Of a DNA stretch of 11,547 bases, positions 1 through 6,327 are shown piece by piece. How positions within the stretch are numbered: position 1 is the stretch's first letter; each line of letters starts with the position of its first letter. The DNA lies in contig DTYO01000095.1 in NCBI GenBank assembly GCA_012961845.1, forward strand, positions 1 through 11,547, in the 5' to 3' direction. The notes beneath the pieces were generated by a model that searched no databases, had not been told where the DNA came from, and was given only the letters and a program-made list of their open reading frames with translations. Made by a program: the position numbers and the translations under genes. The stretch comes from Thermodesulfobacteriaceae bacterium (GTDB lineage Bacteria > Desulfobacterota > Dissulfuribacteria > Dissulfuribacterales > UBA3076).

Positions 1-539
1 GCATCGGTGATAACAGTTACTGAAAGACCGATATCGGCCAGCTTTCCGGCCAAAACGTATCCCTCGCACAGGGGCCTGGACTCACAGACAATGGCACTGA
101 TGTTCCTGTCTCTGAGAAGAGAGAATAATTCCATAATCGTTGAACTCAGGCTGCACGTAATGATGGTTATGCCCCTGCCCACTACTTCAGATGCCATGAT
201 GGCGGCACCTCTTACAGCACGCTTGGAATCGTCTATGGTCGAATCGGCAGCACCGGCGGCCATACGTCTGAGCATGAAAATATCCCTGTGATCCATGCCT
301 TCCAGCCGATCACGCCAGAGTTCGATCAGATTGGCCACAGGGGCCATGCTGGGCCGGACGGAAGCCAGTTCATCAGAAATGCCGATTAGCGCCCGAACCA
401 GCGCCCTGCCGTCTTCAGCCTCTAAATAGAGTGCGGCCTCCCGGAGTATTGCAAGGCATATCCTTGCCAGCTCACTGGCGCCGTGAATCCTGTCTTCAGC
501 GACCCACCTGATTCTCTTCCTCAACTCATCAGTTTTCAT
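1..539 (-). CDS. eIF2B alpha/beta/delta-like protein (IF-2B/MtnA/ribose-1,5-bisphosphate isomerase superfamily), C-terminal part cut off by window edge
   Basis: The reading frame starts at ATG 539-537 and stays open for 179 codons to the left edge. Residues 1-95 are helical and contain HGASELARICLAIL, typical of the N-terminal helical domain of this family. Residues 101-180 carry the Rossmann-like signature: ADSTIDD, GITIITCSLSSTIMELF, a VCESRP-x-CEG segment at 151-160, and an LSVTVITDA strand at the edge. The superfamily includes eIF2B regulatory subunits, methylthioribose-1-phosphate isomerase and archaeal ribose-1,5-bisphosphate isomerase. The isomerases use a Cys in a THC-like motif and a later Asp. 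Here C129 lies in ITCS without the His, and the Asp would be beyond the window, so catalysis cannot be judged. Bacteria have no eIF2/eIF2B cycle, so a metabolic sugar-phosphate role is more likely than an initiation factor. The start overlaps the end of the Nudix gene by 11 nt, implying coupling. Family assignment is firm; substrate is unknown. Confidence 0.85.
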   Translation of the reverse strand, partial: MKTDELRKRIRWVAEDRIHGASELARICLAILREAALYLEAEDGRALVRALIGISDELASVRPSMAPVANLIELWRDRLEGMDHRDIFMLRRMAAGAADSTIDDSKRAVRGAAIMASEVVGRGITIITCSLSSTIMELFSLLRDRNISAIVCESRPLCEGYVLAGKLADIGLSVTVITD

Positions 540-972
540 TCAAACCCGTCATGCAGGCCTTCAGGGCCCCAGCAAGCGCCGGCACTGTCTTGAAATCATT
601 TATTTTCCCGGGTTCCACCCATCGGAACTCGGTATTCTCCCAGTCCAGACATATATCCTCAGGATTGTCCACCTCGAGGAGAAATGGATGGACCACCCAG
701 CAGACACCGTGATCTGGATCTGGAATTTCAAGAGGTTTTCCCGTGGAGATCAGCCTGACAGATTCTCCGGACAGACCGGTTTCTTCCCGTATTTCTCTGA
801 GCACCTGAAGCAGCGGGACCGGGCCTTCAAGATAGCCACTGATTCCCGACCAGTATCCCTGAAAGCTGCCCACCCTGGAGCTCCTCTTTACAAGGAGGAT
901 TTTCCCTTCATGCCTGAGAAAAGACGTGACAACTTCCCTGGCAGGCAGCCCCCGGCACTTCAGCGGCACCAT
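529..972 (-). CDS. Nudix (MutT-like) hydrolase
   Basis: This 147-residue protein is a single Nudix domain, a normal length for the family. Nudix enzymes hydrolyse a nucleoside diphosphate linked to another group, using Mg2+ held by the REUXEE glutamates. The box runs about residues 46-67 (GYLEG to REIREETGL); R59, E60, E63 and E64 are all present. The front of the box is odd: the distance from Gly to Arg is one residue shorter than in GX5EX7RE, and the usual Glu is Pro51. A beta strand with ILLVKRSS precedes the box and FRWVEP follows it, as usual. The ATG at 972 lies inside the end of the threonine ammonia-lyase gene (13-nt overlap), and the stop overlaps the next gene by 11 nt, so it is the middle member of a coupled cluster. 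Only a weak Shine-Dalgarno (AGGTCAG) precedes it, which fits coupling. The substrate cannot be read from sequence; pairing with an eIF2B/isomerase-like protein suggests a nucleotide or sugar-phosphate conjugate (inference). Confidence 0.9.
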   Translation of the reverse strand: MVPLKCRGLPAREVVTSFLRHEGKILLVKRSSRVGSFQGYWSGISGYLEGPVPLLQVLREIREETGLSGESVRLISTGKPLEIPDPDHGVCWVVHPFLLEVDNPEDICLDWENTEFRWVEPGKINDFKTVPALAGALKACMTGLNEN

Positions 973-2165
973 CTGACCTGATAACCCGCTTTTTTCAGAA
1001 CATCCACGGTATCACGGGCATGATCCAGCCCACGCATCTCCAGCACAAATTCCACCTCCACCGTTTTCAGAGGAATACTGGAAAAGGCTCTCTGGTGATG
1101 GATCTCCCAAATGTTCGCTTCCGAGTCTGCAAGATGTCTGGCGATATCTGCAAGAGCTCCAGGGGCATCCCGCATCTCCACCAGCAAGCGTATGAGGCGG
1201 CCTGACCGGACCAGGCCGCGGCGAATGATCTCAGCCAGAACAGTCATGTCAATATTGCCTCCCGAGATAATCAGCCCTGTCTTGCGCCTGGAAAACCAGT
1301 CGGGATTCTCCCTGACAGCTGCCAGGCCGACTGCTCCCGCTCCCTCTGCCACGGTCTTTTCCACTTCCAGCAGGAGCAGCACCGCCTCTTCTATCTGGTC
1401 CTCGTCCACGGTAAAAATCTTGTCCACGTATTCCCGTATGATCGGCAGGGTCAGGGCACCGGGTTCTTTTACCGCAATACCCTCTGCTATCGTTGACCTC
1501 CCGCAAGTTACCGGAAGTCCGTAAAGTGCCTGCATCATGGATGGGAAACGTGCCGACTCCACTCCCACTATCTTGATGCCGGGTCTGATGCCTTTGGCTG
1601 CAATGGCACTGCCTGAGATGAGTCCTCCGCCTCCCACAGGGATTACAATGATTTCCAAGTCTGGAACCGCTTCAAGCATTTCAAGGGCGATGGTCCCCTG
1701 GCCCGCTATGATTTTTTCGTCATCGTAGGGATGAACCATGCATAGCCGCCGTTCAGCAGCCAGTTTTTCAGCATGCGCCCTGGCCTCGCTGAGATCTCCG
1801 CCATGGAGTATCACTTCCGCCCCGTATGCCCTGGTATGTTCCACCTTGACATTGGGTGTGTATCTGGGCATGACTATGACTGCCGGTATACCGAGACGTC
1901 GGGCATAGTAGGCCACAGCCTGTGCATGATTGCCTGCAGACATGGCAATCACCCCCCTCTCTTTCTCTTCTTCCGACAAGGACAGGAGTTTTACAAGGGC
2001 GCCCCTGTCCTTGAAAGATGCTGTGAACTGCAGATTTTCAAACTTTACAAAAACGTCGGCGCCGGTGATCTCCGAAAGAGTTTTGGAATACGTGCACGGA
2101 GTCTGCATGATACTGCCTCGCAACAGTTCGGCTGCCCGTTCTATGTCTCCAAGGGTCACCGCCAT
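960..2165 (-). CDS. ilvA: Threonine ammonia-lyase (threonine dehydratase), single-ACT medium form
   Basis: This PLP enzyme deaminates L-threonine to 2-oxobutanoate and ammonia, the first step toward isoleucine, or a catabolic step. It has 401 residues, matching the roughly 400-residue form with one C-terminal ACT domain rather than the roughly 510-residue E. coli IlvA. The fold-type II PLP lysine is K52 in TASFKDRGA. SAGNHAQ lies at 76-82, the Gly-rich phosphate-binding loop GGGG at 178-181, and the cofactor-contacting SGGN at 301-304. The ACT domain spans about 323-401 (LLVEMRDAPGALADIA), and probably binds an amino-acid effector. The frame is open upstream to an ATG at 2195, but I chose ATG 2165 because AAGGAGG lies 7 nt before it, inside that extension. 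Serine also serves as a substrate for related enzymes. It heads the Nudix and eIF2B-like cluster, which has no obvious isoleucine-pathway partner in view. Confidence 0.93.
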   Translation of the reverse strand: MAVTLGDIERAAELLRGSIMQTPCTYSKTLSEITGADVFVKFENLQFTASFKDRGALVKLLSLSEEEKERGVIAMSAGNHAQAVAYYARRLGIPAVIVMPRYTPNVKVEHTRAYGAEVILHGGDLSEARAHAEKLAAERRLCMVHPYDDEKIIAGQGTIALEMLEAVPDLEIIVIPVGGGGLISGSAIAAKGIRPGIKIVGVESARFPSMMQALYGLPVTCGRSTIAEGIAVKEPGALTLPIIREYVDKIFTVDEDQIEEAVLLLLEVEKTVAEGAGAVGLAAVRENPDWFSRRKTGLIISGGNIDMTVLAEIIRRGLVRSGRLIRLLVEMRDAPGALADIARHLADSEANIWEIHHQRAFSSIPLKTVEVEFVLEMRGLDHARDTVDVLKKAGYQVRWCR

Positions 2166-2172
2166 GGGAATT

Positions 2173-2179
2173 CCTCCTT
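2173..2179 (-). promoter_or_regulatory. Shine-Dalgarno that fixes the ilvA start
   Basis: The minus strand reads AAGGAGG, a near-perfect anti-16S match, 7 nt upstream of ATG 2165. It falls within the in-frame extension to ATG 2195, so the longer start is unlikely. Confidence 0.8.
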
Positions 2180-2228
2180 GCACTGGTGAGCACATCTAAA
2201 GAGCATCTCTAACGTGTTCTTTTGTCCC

Positions 2229-2241
2229 GCAACTTGGTTGC
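2229..2241. repeat. Perfect short inverted repeat in the ilvA leader
   Basis: The arms GCAAC and GTTGC are separated by TTG (5-bp arms, 3-nt centre). It lies between the candidate ilvA promoter and the start codon, so it would be in the 5' leader of the mRNA. It could be a small hairpin or an operator half-site pair. It has no U tract, so it is not a terminator. Such short repeats also arise by chance. Confidence 0.3.
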
Positions 2242-2280
2242 TTTCAAAAACAGACACAGACAGATACCTGAGATTTCGAT

Positions 2281-2309
2281 ATTATTTTTCACCACGACAC
2301 AGAACTCAA
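2281..2309 (-). promoter_or_regulatory. Candidate sigma70-type promoter for ilvA-nudix-eIF2B-like cluster
   Basis: On the minus strand, TTGAGT (2309-2304) and AATAAT (2286-2281) are separated by exactly 17 nt and match the -35 and -10 consensus at 4/6 and 5/6 positions. Transcription would start near 2274, giving a leader of about 110 nt before ATG 2165. The region is clearly more AT-rich than the flanking genes. This is a pattern match only. Confidence 0.35.
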
Positions 2310-2379
2310 ACGAAAAGACTACTTTTAAAAAGGCACGAACCAAATTTAAGCATAGCCTGTATCTGTTAATAAGACTATA

Positions 2380-2385
2380 TATAAC
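2380..2385 (+). promoter_or_regulatory. Candidate -10 element for polX
   Basis: TATAAC (5/6 to consensus) sits in an AT-rich run about 40 nt before the polX ATG. No good -35 hexamer is found at 16-18 nt upstream. A purine stretch AGAAGG at 2403-2408 is the only Shine-Dalgarno-like element and is 15 nt from the ATG, longer than usual, so polX translation may be weak. Confidence 0.25.
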
Positions 2386-2423
2386 TATTCACATTTAATC
2401 AAAGAAGGTTCAGTACCCATATC

Positions 2424-4142
2424 ATGCCTGTTGAAAATACCGAAGTTTCCGCGGTATTTGATGAAATAGCCGATCTCCTTGAAATAAAGGGAAGCAATCC
2501 TTTCAGAATTAGGGCCTACAGAAGGGCGGCACAGACATTGCGGGAACTCGGGATAAATCTGAGAGAATATGTCGCCGAAGATGGAGACCTTACGGATCTT
2601 CCCGGGATAGGACGGGATCTTGCCGAAAAAATACAGGAGATACTGGAAACTGGCCGGTGCAGGTCTCTGTCAAAACTCCGCAGAGAAATACCCGGTACGG
2701 TAACTGACCTTCTCCGCATTCCGGGCCTTGGCCCCCGGAGAGTGAGGGTCATATATAACAAACTCGGCATCACCAGCCTGCACCAGCTCCTGGATGCGTG
2801 TGCTGCCGGCAAAATAAGGAAGCTGCCTGGATTCGGAGCCAGGACGGAACAGCATATCATGGAGGCCATCAAAATAGGGGCTGACAGCCGGAGGCGTTTC
2901 CTTCTAGCAGAGGCCGAAGCTGCGGCAGCTCTGTTGGTAAGATACCTGAAAAAACTTCCATGCATACAGGATGTTGTGGTAGCCGGAAGCTTCAGGCGGG
3001 CCAGAGAGACCGTTGGCGACCTCGACATCCTGGTTACGGCAGGACCTGACTGTCCGGTCATGGATAAATTTACAGGCTACAACAGGGTGCGAAAGGTCAT
3101 TTCCAGGGGCAGCACCCGCTCCAGCATAGTTCTGAGTTCGGGTATCCAGGTGGACATCAGGGTGGTGGGCCGAGAATCCTTCGGATCGGCTCTTCACTAT
3201 TTCACCGGCAGCAAGGCACACAACATAGCACTACGCAGGCTGGGTCAGGACCTCGGGCTTAAAATAAACGAATACGGGGTTTTCAGAGACGACTCAAAAA
3301 TTGCAGGAGAGACCGAGGAGTCAGTTTTCAGATCCATGGGACTCGACTTCATTCCTCCAGAGCTTAGGGAAGACAGAGGAGAAATAGAAGCGGCAACCGA
3401 GGGAGGCCTCCCGGACCTTGTCACCATGGACGCCATCAGGGGCGATCTGCACGTTCACAGCAGTTACAGTGACGGAAAGAACTCCATTCGGGAACTCGCG
3501 GTCGCAGCCAATAGGCGGGGTTACGAATACATCGCAGTCACTGACCACTCTCAGCGCCTCAGGATAGCCGGAGGCCTGGACAGCCGCAAACTGCTCAGAC
3601 AGATCAGGGAAATAGACAGGCTGAACCAAGAACTGGACGGCATTTTCATATTAAAGGGGCTCGAGGTGGACATACTTGAAGACGGCACCCTGGATATGCC
3701 GGATGACGTTCTCAGCCGTCTCGACCTGGTAATAGGATCCGTGCACAGCAGCTTTAATCTCTCTGAAGATAAACAGACGGAACGCATTCTGAGGGCCCTG
3801 GAAAATCCACATATCCACATCCTGGGCCATCCTACCTGCAGACGCCTAAGACAACGCCCTCCGTGCAGTCTGGACATGGTCAGGATCATCAAAGCAGCCG
3901 CCGAAGCAGGACGTTTCCTGGAGCTGAACGCCAACCCCGAAAGGCTTGATCTCTCCGACATCTATTGCAGGATGGCTAGGGATGCCGGAGTACTGATAAG
4001 CATCAACACAGATGCCCACAGTACAGGAGGATATGAAAACATGCGTTACGGAATAGGCCAAGCCCGCAGAGGATGGCTTGAATCCGGGAATGTGCTCAAC
4101 ACCAGGCCGCTGGGTGACCTGCTGGACCTGCTTCACGCCTGA
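2424..4142 (+). CDS. polX: DNA polymerase X with C-terminal PHP nuclease domain (PolX)
   Basis: This 572-residue protein has the full bacterial PolX layout, related to the B. subtilis and Deinococcus enzymes used in gap-filling and base excision repair. Residues 1-90 form the 8-kDa-like domain; helix-hairpin-helix motifs occur at about 58-70 (LPGIGRDLAEKI) and 98-111 (RIPGLGPRRV). The nucleotidyltransferase palm has GSFRR at 188-192 and metal ligands D199 and D201 (GDLD) plus D244 (VDIRVV). The nucleotide-binding YFTGSKAHN follows at 259-267. The PHP domain (about 339-572) shows the nine-ligand pattern: H343, H345, D350, H375, E414, H441, H469, D530 and H532. In the family this domain gives Mn2+-dependent 3'-5' exonuclease and AP-endonuclease activities. 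Both active sites look intact. The gene stands alone, diverges from ilvA and converges on selB across a 62-nt spacer with no convincing terminator hairpin. Family assignment is very secure. Confidence 0.96.
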   Translation: MPVENTEVSAVFDEIADLLEIKGSNPFRIRAYRRAAQTLRELGINLREYVAEDGDLTDLPGIGRDLAEKIQEILETGRCRSLSKLRREIPGTVTDLLRIPGLGPRRVRVIYNKLGITSLHQLLDACAAGKIRKLPGFGARTEQHIMEAIKIGADSRRRFLLAEAEAAAALLVRYLKKLPCIQDVVVAGSFRRARETVGDLDILVTAGPDCPVMDKFTGYNRVRKVISRGSTRSSIVLSSGIQVDIRVVGRESFGSALHYFTGSKAHNIALRRLGQDLGLKINEYGVFRDDSKIAGETEESVFRSMGLDFIPPELREDRGEIEAATEGGLPDLVTMDAIRGDLHVHSSYSDGKNSIRELAVAANRRGYEYIAVTDHSQRLRIAGGLDSRKLLRQIREIDRLNQELDGIFILKGLEVDILEDGTLDMPDDVLSRLDLVIGSVHSSFNLSEDKQTERILRALENPHIHILGHPTCRRLRQRPPCSLDMVRIIKAAAEAGRFLELNANPERLDLSDIYCRMARDAGVLISINTDAHSTGGYENMRYGIGQARRGWLESGNVLNTRPLGDLLDLLHA

Positions 4143-4204
4143 ACAGATACGGTTCTCAGGATCATGCTTGAATCCGTCAGCCCCCTTGTGAACGGCTCCG
4201 GTTA

Positions 4205-6181
4205 CTATTTGGCCGCCCTCAGCTTTCGCACGTCTCCTATCCGGATGGTGACCCTCTGGTTATCCAGGTTTTCCAGGAGCGCAATCATGTATTTTCTGGA
4301 AATTCCACCTGTGAGCTCCCTAAAATCCTGAATTCTGAGTTCTCCCTGTTTTTTCAGAAACCGGACCACCAGGTCGCGGACCTTTTCAAGGACCGCAGCA
4401 TGGAAAAACAAATCGTCCTTAAGACGCACCAGGATTCCCTCTCTGACCATCAGCCCAAACACCTCTGCTGCCGCTGCTCTGTCACTGACCTGGATGCGTT
4501 CCAGTACGTCTTCTCTTGACGGCGGTCTACAGCCGGCCTCCCTGAATATCTTCTCGATCTTCTCCCTGACATCCTTTTCCTCCTCTCCCAGGGCTATTTT
4601 ATGAGAGGCCAAACGAACGATATCCTTTTCCTGAACCAACCGTCCGGATCTGACCAGCTCGGAAAGGAGTTTGTGAAACAATTTCTGTCCTGCCGTCCTG
4701 ACCGCCTGGCTGTATGAAGGCAGATAACCTGGAATACGAACCGCTTTGGACGAAAACAGCCGGGACTTCAGCTCTTCCTTTGAAAGACCCTTGACCAAGG
4801 GTTTTGCAGCATGAAATTCTTCCAAAATCTTTATCGCCATGGATTTGAGTTCGTCGTAGACATCGCCGTGAATCAGCCGCTGCCCTTCTCCCTCGAACTG
4901 CACAATCTTCTTTGAGCTCATGAGCAGATCCAGTTCACGGATTAGCTTCTTGCCGTACAGGCCCGTACGCATAGCGAGTTCTGCAGGAGTAAGCCCCCGA
5001 AACCACACCTGTCTGAGATGGTATCTGATCCGGTCTGATGGTGAGCCCTCTGAAAGGACTCCCATTTCTTCCCACAGATCGGGCCTGGTCCGCTTTCGTT
5101 TCCTGGGGACCGGATTGAGTATTCTGCCTCCGCCGATGGTTCTTACAGGCGAATAGCTCCTGATCACATAGGCGTCTCCTGGAAGCACAGCGACAGGTTC
5201 TTCCAGTTTGATCTGGGCAAAGACCGACTCTCCTGGATCTATTTCATCTTTCTCCAGCAGTATTCTGCCGATCACCTCCCCTGTGCCTGCATGAAACCGG
5301 ACAGGCGTCCGGTGCCGCAGCGGACGGCCAGCACTGGAAAGATAGAGGAATTTCAGGTCCAGGAGATAGCTTGCATGGAGGCTGCCTGGGGTGGCCAGAA
5401 CGTCTCCCCTGTGCACTTCATCCTTGTCCAGCCCCTGGAGATTGAGCGCCGTCCGAAGGCCCGGCCTTGCCTTTGACGCTTCTCCCCTGTGGACCTGAAT
5501 ACCGCGAATCCTGGTGGACTTTCCAGCGGGATATATGACCGCCTCGTCACCCAGCCCGATCTGGCCCGATATAGTCGTGCCGGTGACCACGGTCCCGAAG
5601 CCTTTTACGGTGAACACCCTGTCCACGGGCAGCCTGTAAGGCCCGGAGGGAGATCTGGCTTTCACGTCGGATATGATCCTTCCCAGAATCTGCAGCAGAT
5701 CTTCAAGCCCTTCACCGGTGACAGACGATACAGGAACCACCGGCGCCCCTTCCAGGAACGTGCTGGCGACAAATTCACCCACATCCTCCATGACCAGTTC
5801 GAGCCAGTCCTGATCCACCATATCACACTTGGTAAGGGCTATGACACCTTTCTGAACTCCCAGAAGCTGGCAGATCTCAAGGTGCTCCCGGGTCTGAGGC
5901 ATCACACCCTCATCAGCAGCAATGACCAGCATGACCAGGTCCATACCTGCTGCACCCGCCACCATATTTTTCACAAAACGTTCATGCCCGGGCACATCCA
6001 CCACACCAATTCTCTGACCGGTCGGCAGGTCGAGGTGCGCAAATCCCAGTTCTATGGTGATTCCACGTTCCTTTTCCTCTTTGAGCCTGTCAGTATCGAT
6101 GCCGGTAATGGCCTTTACCAGGGTGGTCTTGCCGTGGTCAATATGACCGGCGGTTCCCAGTATTATCGTCTTGTTATTCAT
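4205..6181 (-). CDS. selB: Selenocysteine-specific translation elongation factor SelB
   Basis: SelB delivers selenocysteyl-tRNA(Sec) to in-frame UGA codons that carry a SECIS hairpin. This 658-residue protein has an EF-Tu-like GTPase domain with G1 GHIDHGKTT at 12-20, G2 within ERGITIELGFA at 38-48, G3 DVPGHE at 62-67 and G4 TKCD at 117-120. Two beta-barrel domains follow (about 175-365). The C-terminal third consists of winged-helix modules that bind SECIS RNA (for example LTPAELAMRTG and LRIQDFRELTG). The GTPase family branch is set by the HIDHGKTTL and ITIELGFA motifs. I chose ATG 6181 rather than the in-frame TTG at 6190 because GATGAG lies 9 nt upstream of the ATG. The gene follows metG after a 146-nt gap. 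No selA, selD, tRNA-Sec or in-frame-UGA selenoprotein gene is seen in the window. Length is slightly above the E. coli (614) and Moorella (634) proteins. Confidence 0.95.
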   Translation of the reverse strand: MNNKTIILGTAGHIDHGKTTLVKAITGIDTDRLKEEKERGITIELGFAHLDLPTGQRIGVVDVPGHERFVKNMVAGAAGMDLVMLVIAADEGVMPQTREHLEICQLLGVQKGVIALTKCDMVDQDWLELVMEDVGEFVASTFLEGAPVVPVSSVTGEGLEDLLQILGRIISDVKARSPSGPYRLPVDRVFTVKGFGTVVTGTTISGQIGLGDEAVIYPAGKSTRIRGIQVHRGEASKARPGLRTALNLQGLDKDEVHRGDVLATPGSLHASYLLDLKFLYLSSAGRPLRHRTPVRFHAGTGEVIGRILLEKDEIDPGESVFAQIKLEEPVAVLPGDAYVIRSYSPVRTIGGGRILNPVPRKRKRTRPDLWEEMGVLSEGSPSDRIRYHLRQVWFRGLTPAELAMRTGLYGKKLIRELDLLMSSKKIVQFEGEGQRLIHGDVYDELKSMAIKILEEFHAAKPLVKGLSKEELKSRLFSSKAVRIPGYLPSYSQAVRTAGQKLFHKLLSELVRSGRLVQEKDIVRLASHKIALGEEEKDVREKIEKIFREAGCRPPSREDVLERIQVSDRAAAAEVFGLMVREGILVRLKDDLFFHAAVLEKVRDLVVRFLKKQGELRIQDFRELTGGISRKYMIALLENLDNQRVTIRIGDVRKLRAAK

Positions 6182-6216
6182 GTATCGCAACTCATCAAGT
6201 GAAACAACTATATGAT

Positions 6217-6324
6217 CCGCATACAGTCACACGACTTACACATGCAGGGCAGAAAGTATGCCAGCCCGGTCCCCCCGTAAGTGCCTGACCACACAGCATG
6301 CGCAGCTCTGTAACCGCATACAGT
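6217..6324. repeat. 11-bp direct repeat pair in the metG-selB spacer
   Basis: CCGCATACAGT occurs identically at 6217-6227 and 6314-6324, bracketing 86 nt in a 146-nt intergenic region. The enclosed segment has no terminal inverted repeats, transposase remnant or tRNA-like fold that I can see. It may be a scar of a small insertion, a pair of regulator sites, or chance. Confidence 0.4.
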
Positions 6325-6327
6325 TTA

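Noticed and set aside
2166..2195. Upstream ATG 2195 as the ilvA start
   Set aside because: The strong AAGGAGG lies downstream of it and is correctly placed for ATG 2165; the extra ten residues look like translated leader.
4143..4204. Bidirectional terminator between polX and selB
   Set aside because: Only 4-bp stems (for example GAAC/GTTC and GGAT/ATCC) and no T tract are present.
5489..6202. Plus-strand frame of 237 codons opposite selB
   Set aside because: Antisense shadow of the strongly conserved SelB GTPase domain.
6195..6299. 34-codon minus-strand frame with FCPACV and further cysteines just before selB
   Set aside because: No ribosome binding site, no family resemblance, and it spans the direct-repeat spacer; likely chance.
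6182..6327. Possible tRNA-Sec or SECIS-like RNA next to selB
   Set aside because: I could not form an acceptor stem, a TCA anticodon arm or a long variable arm from either strand.
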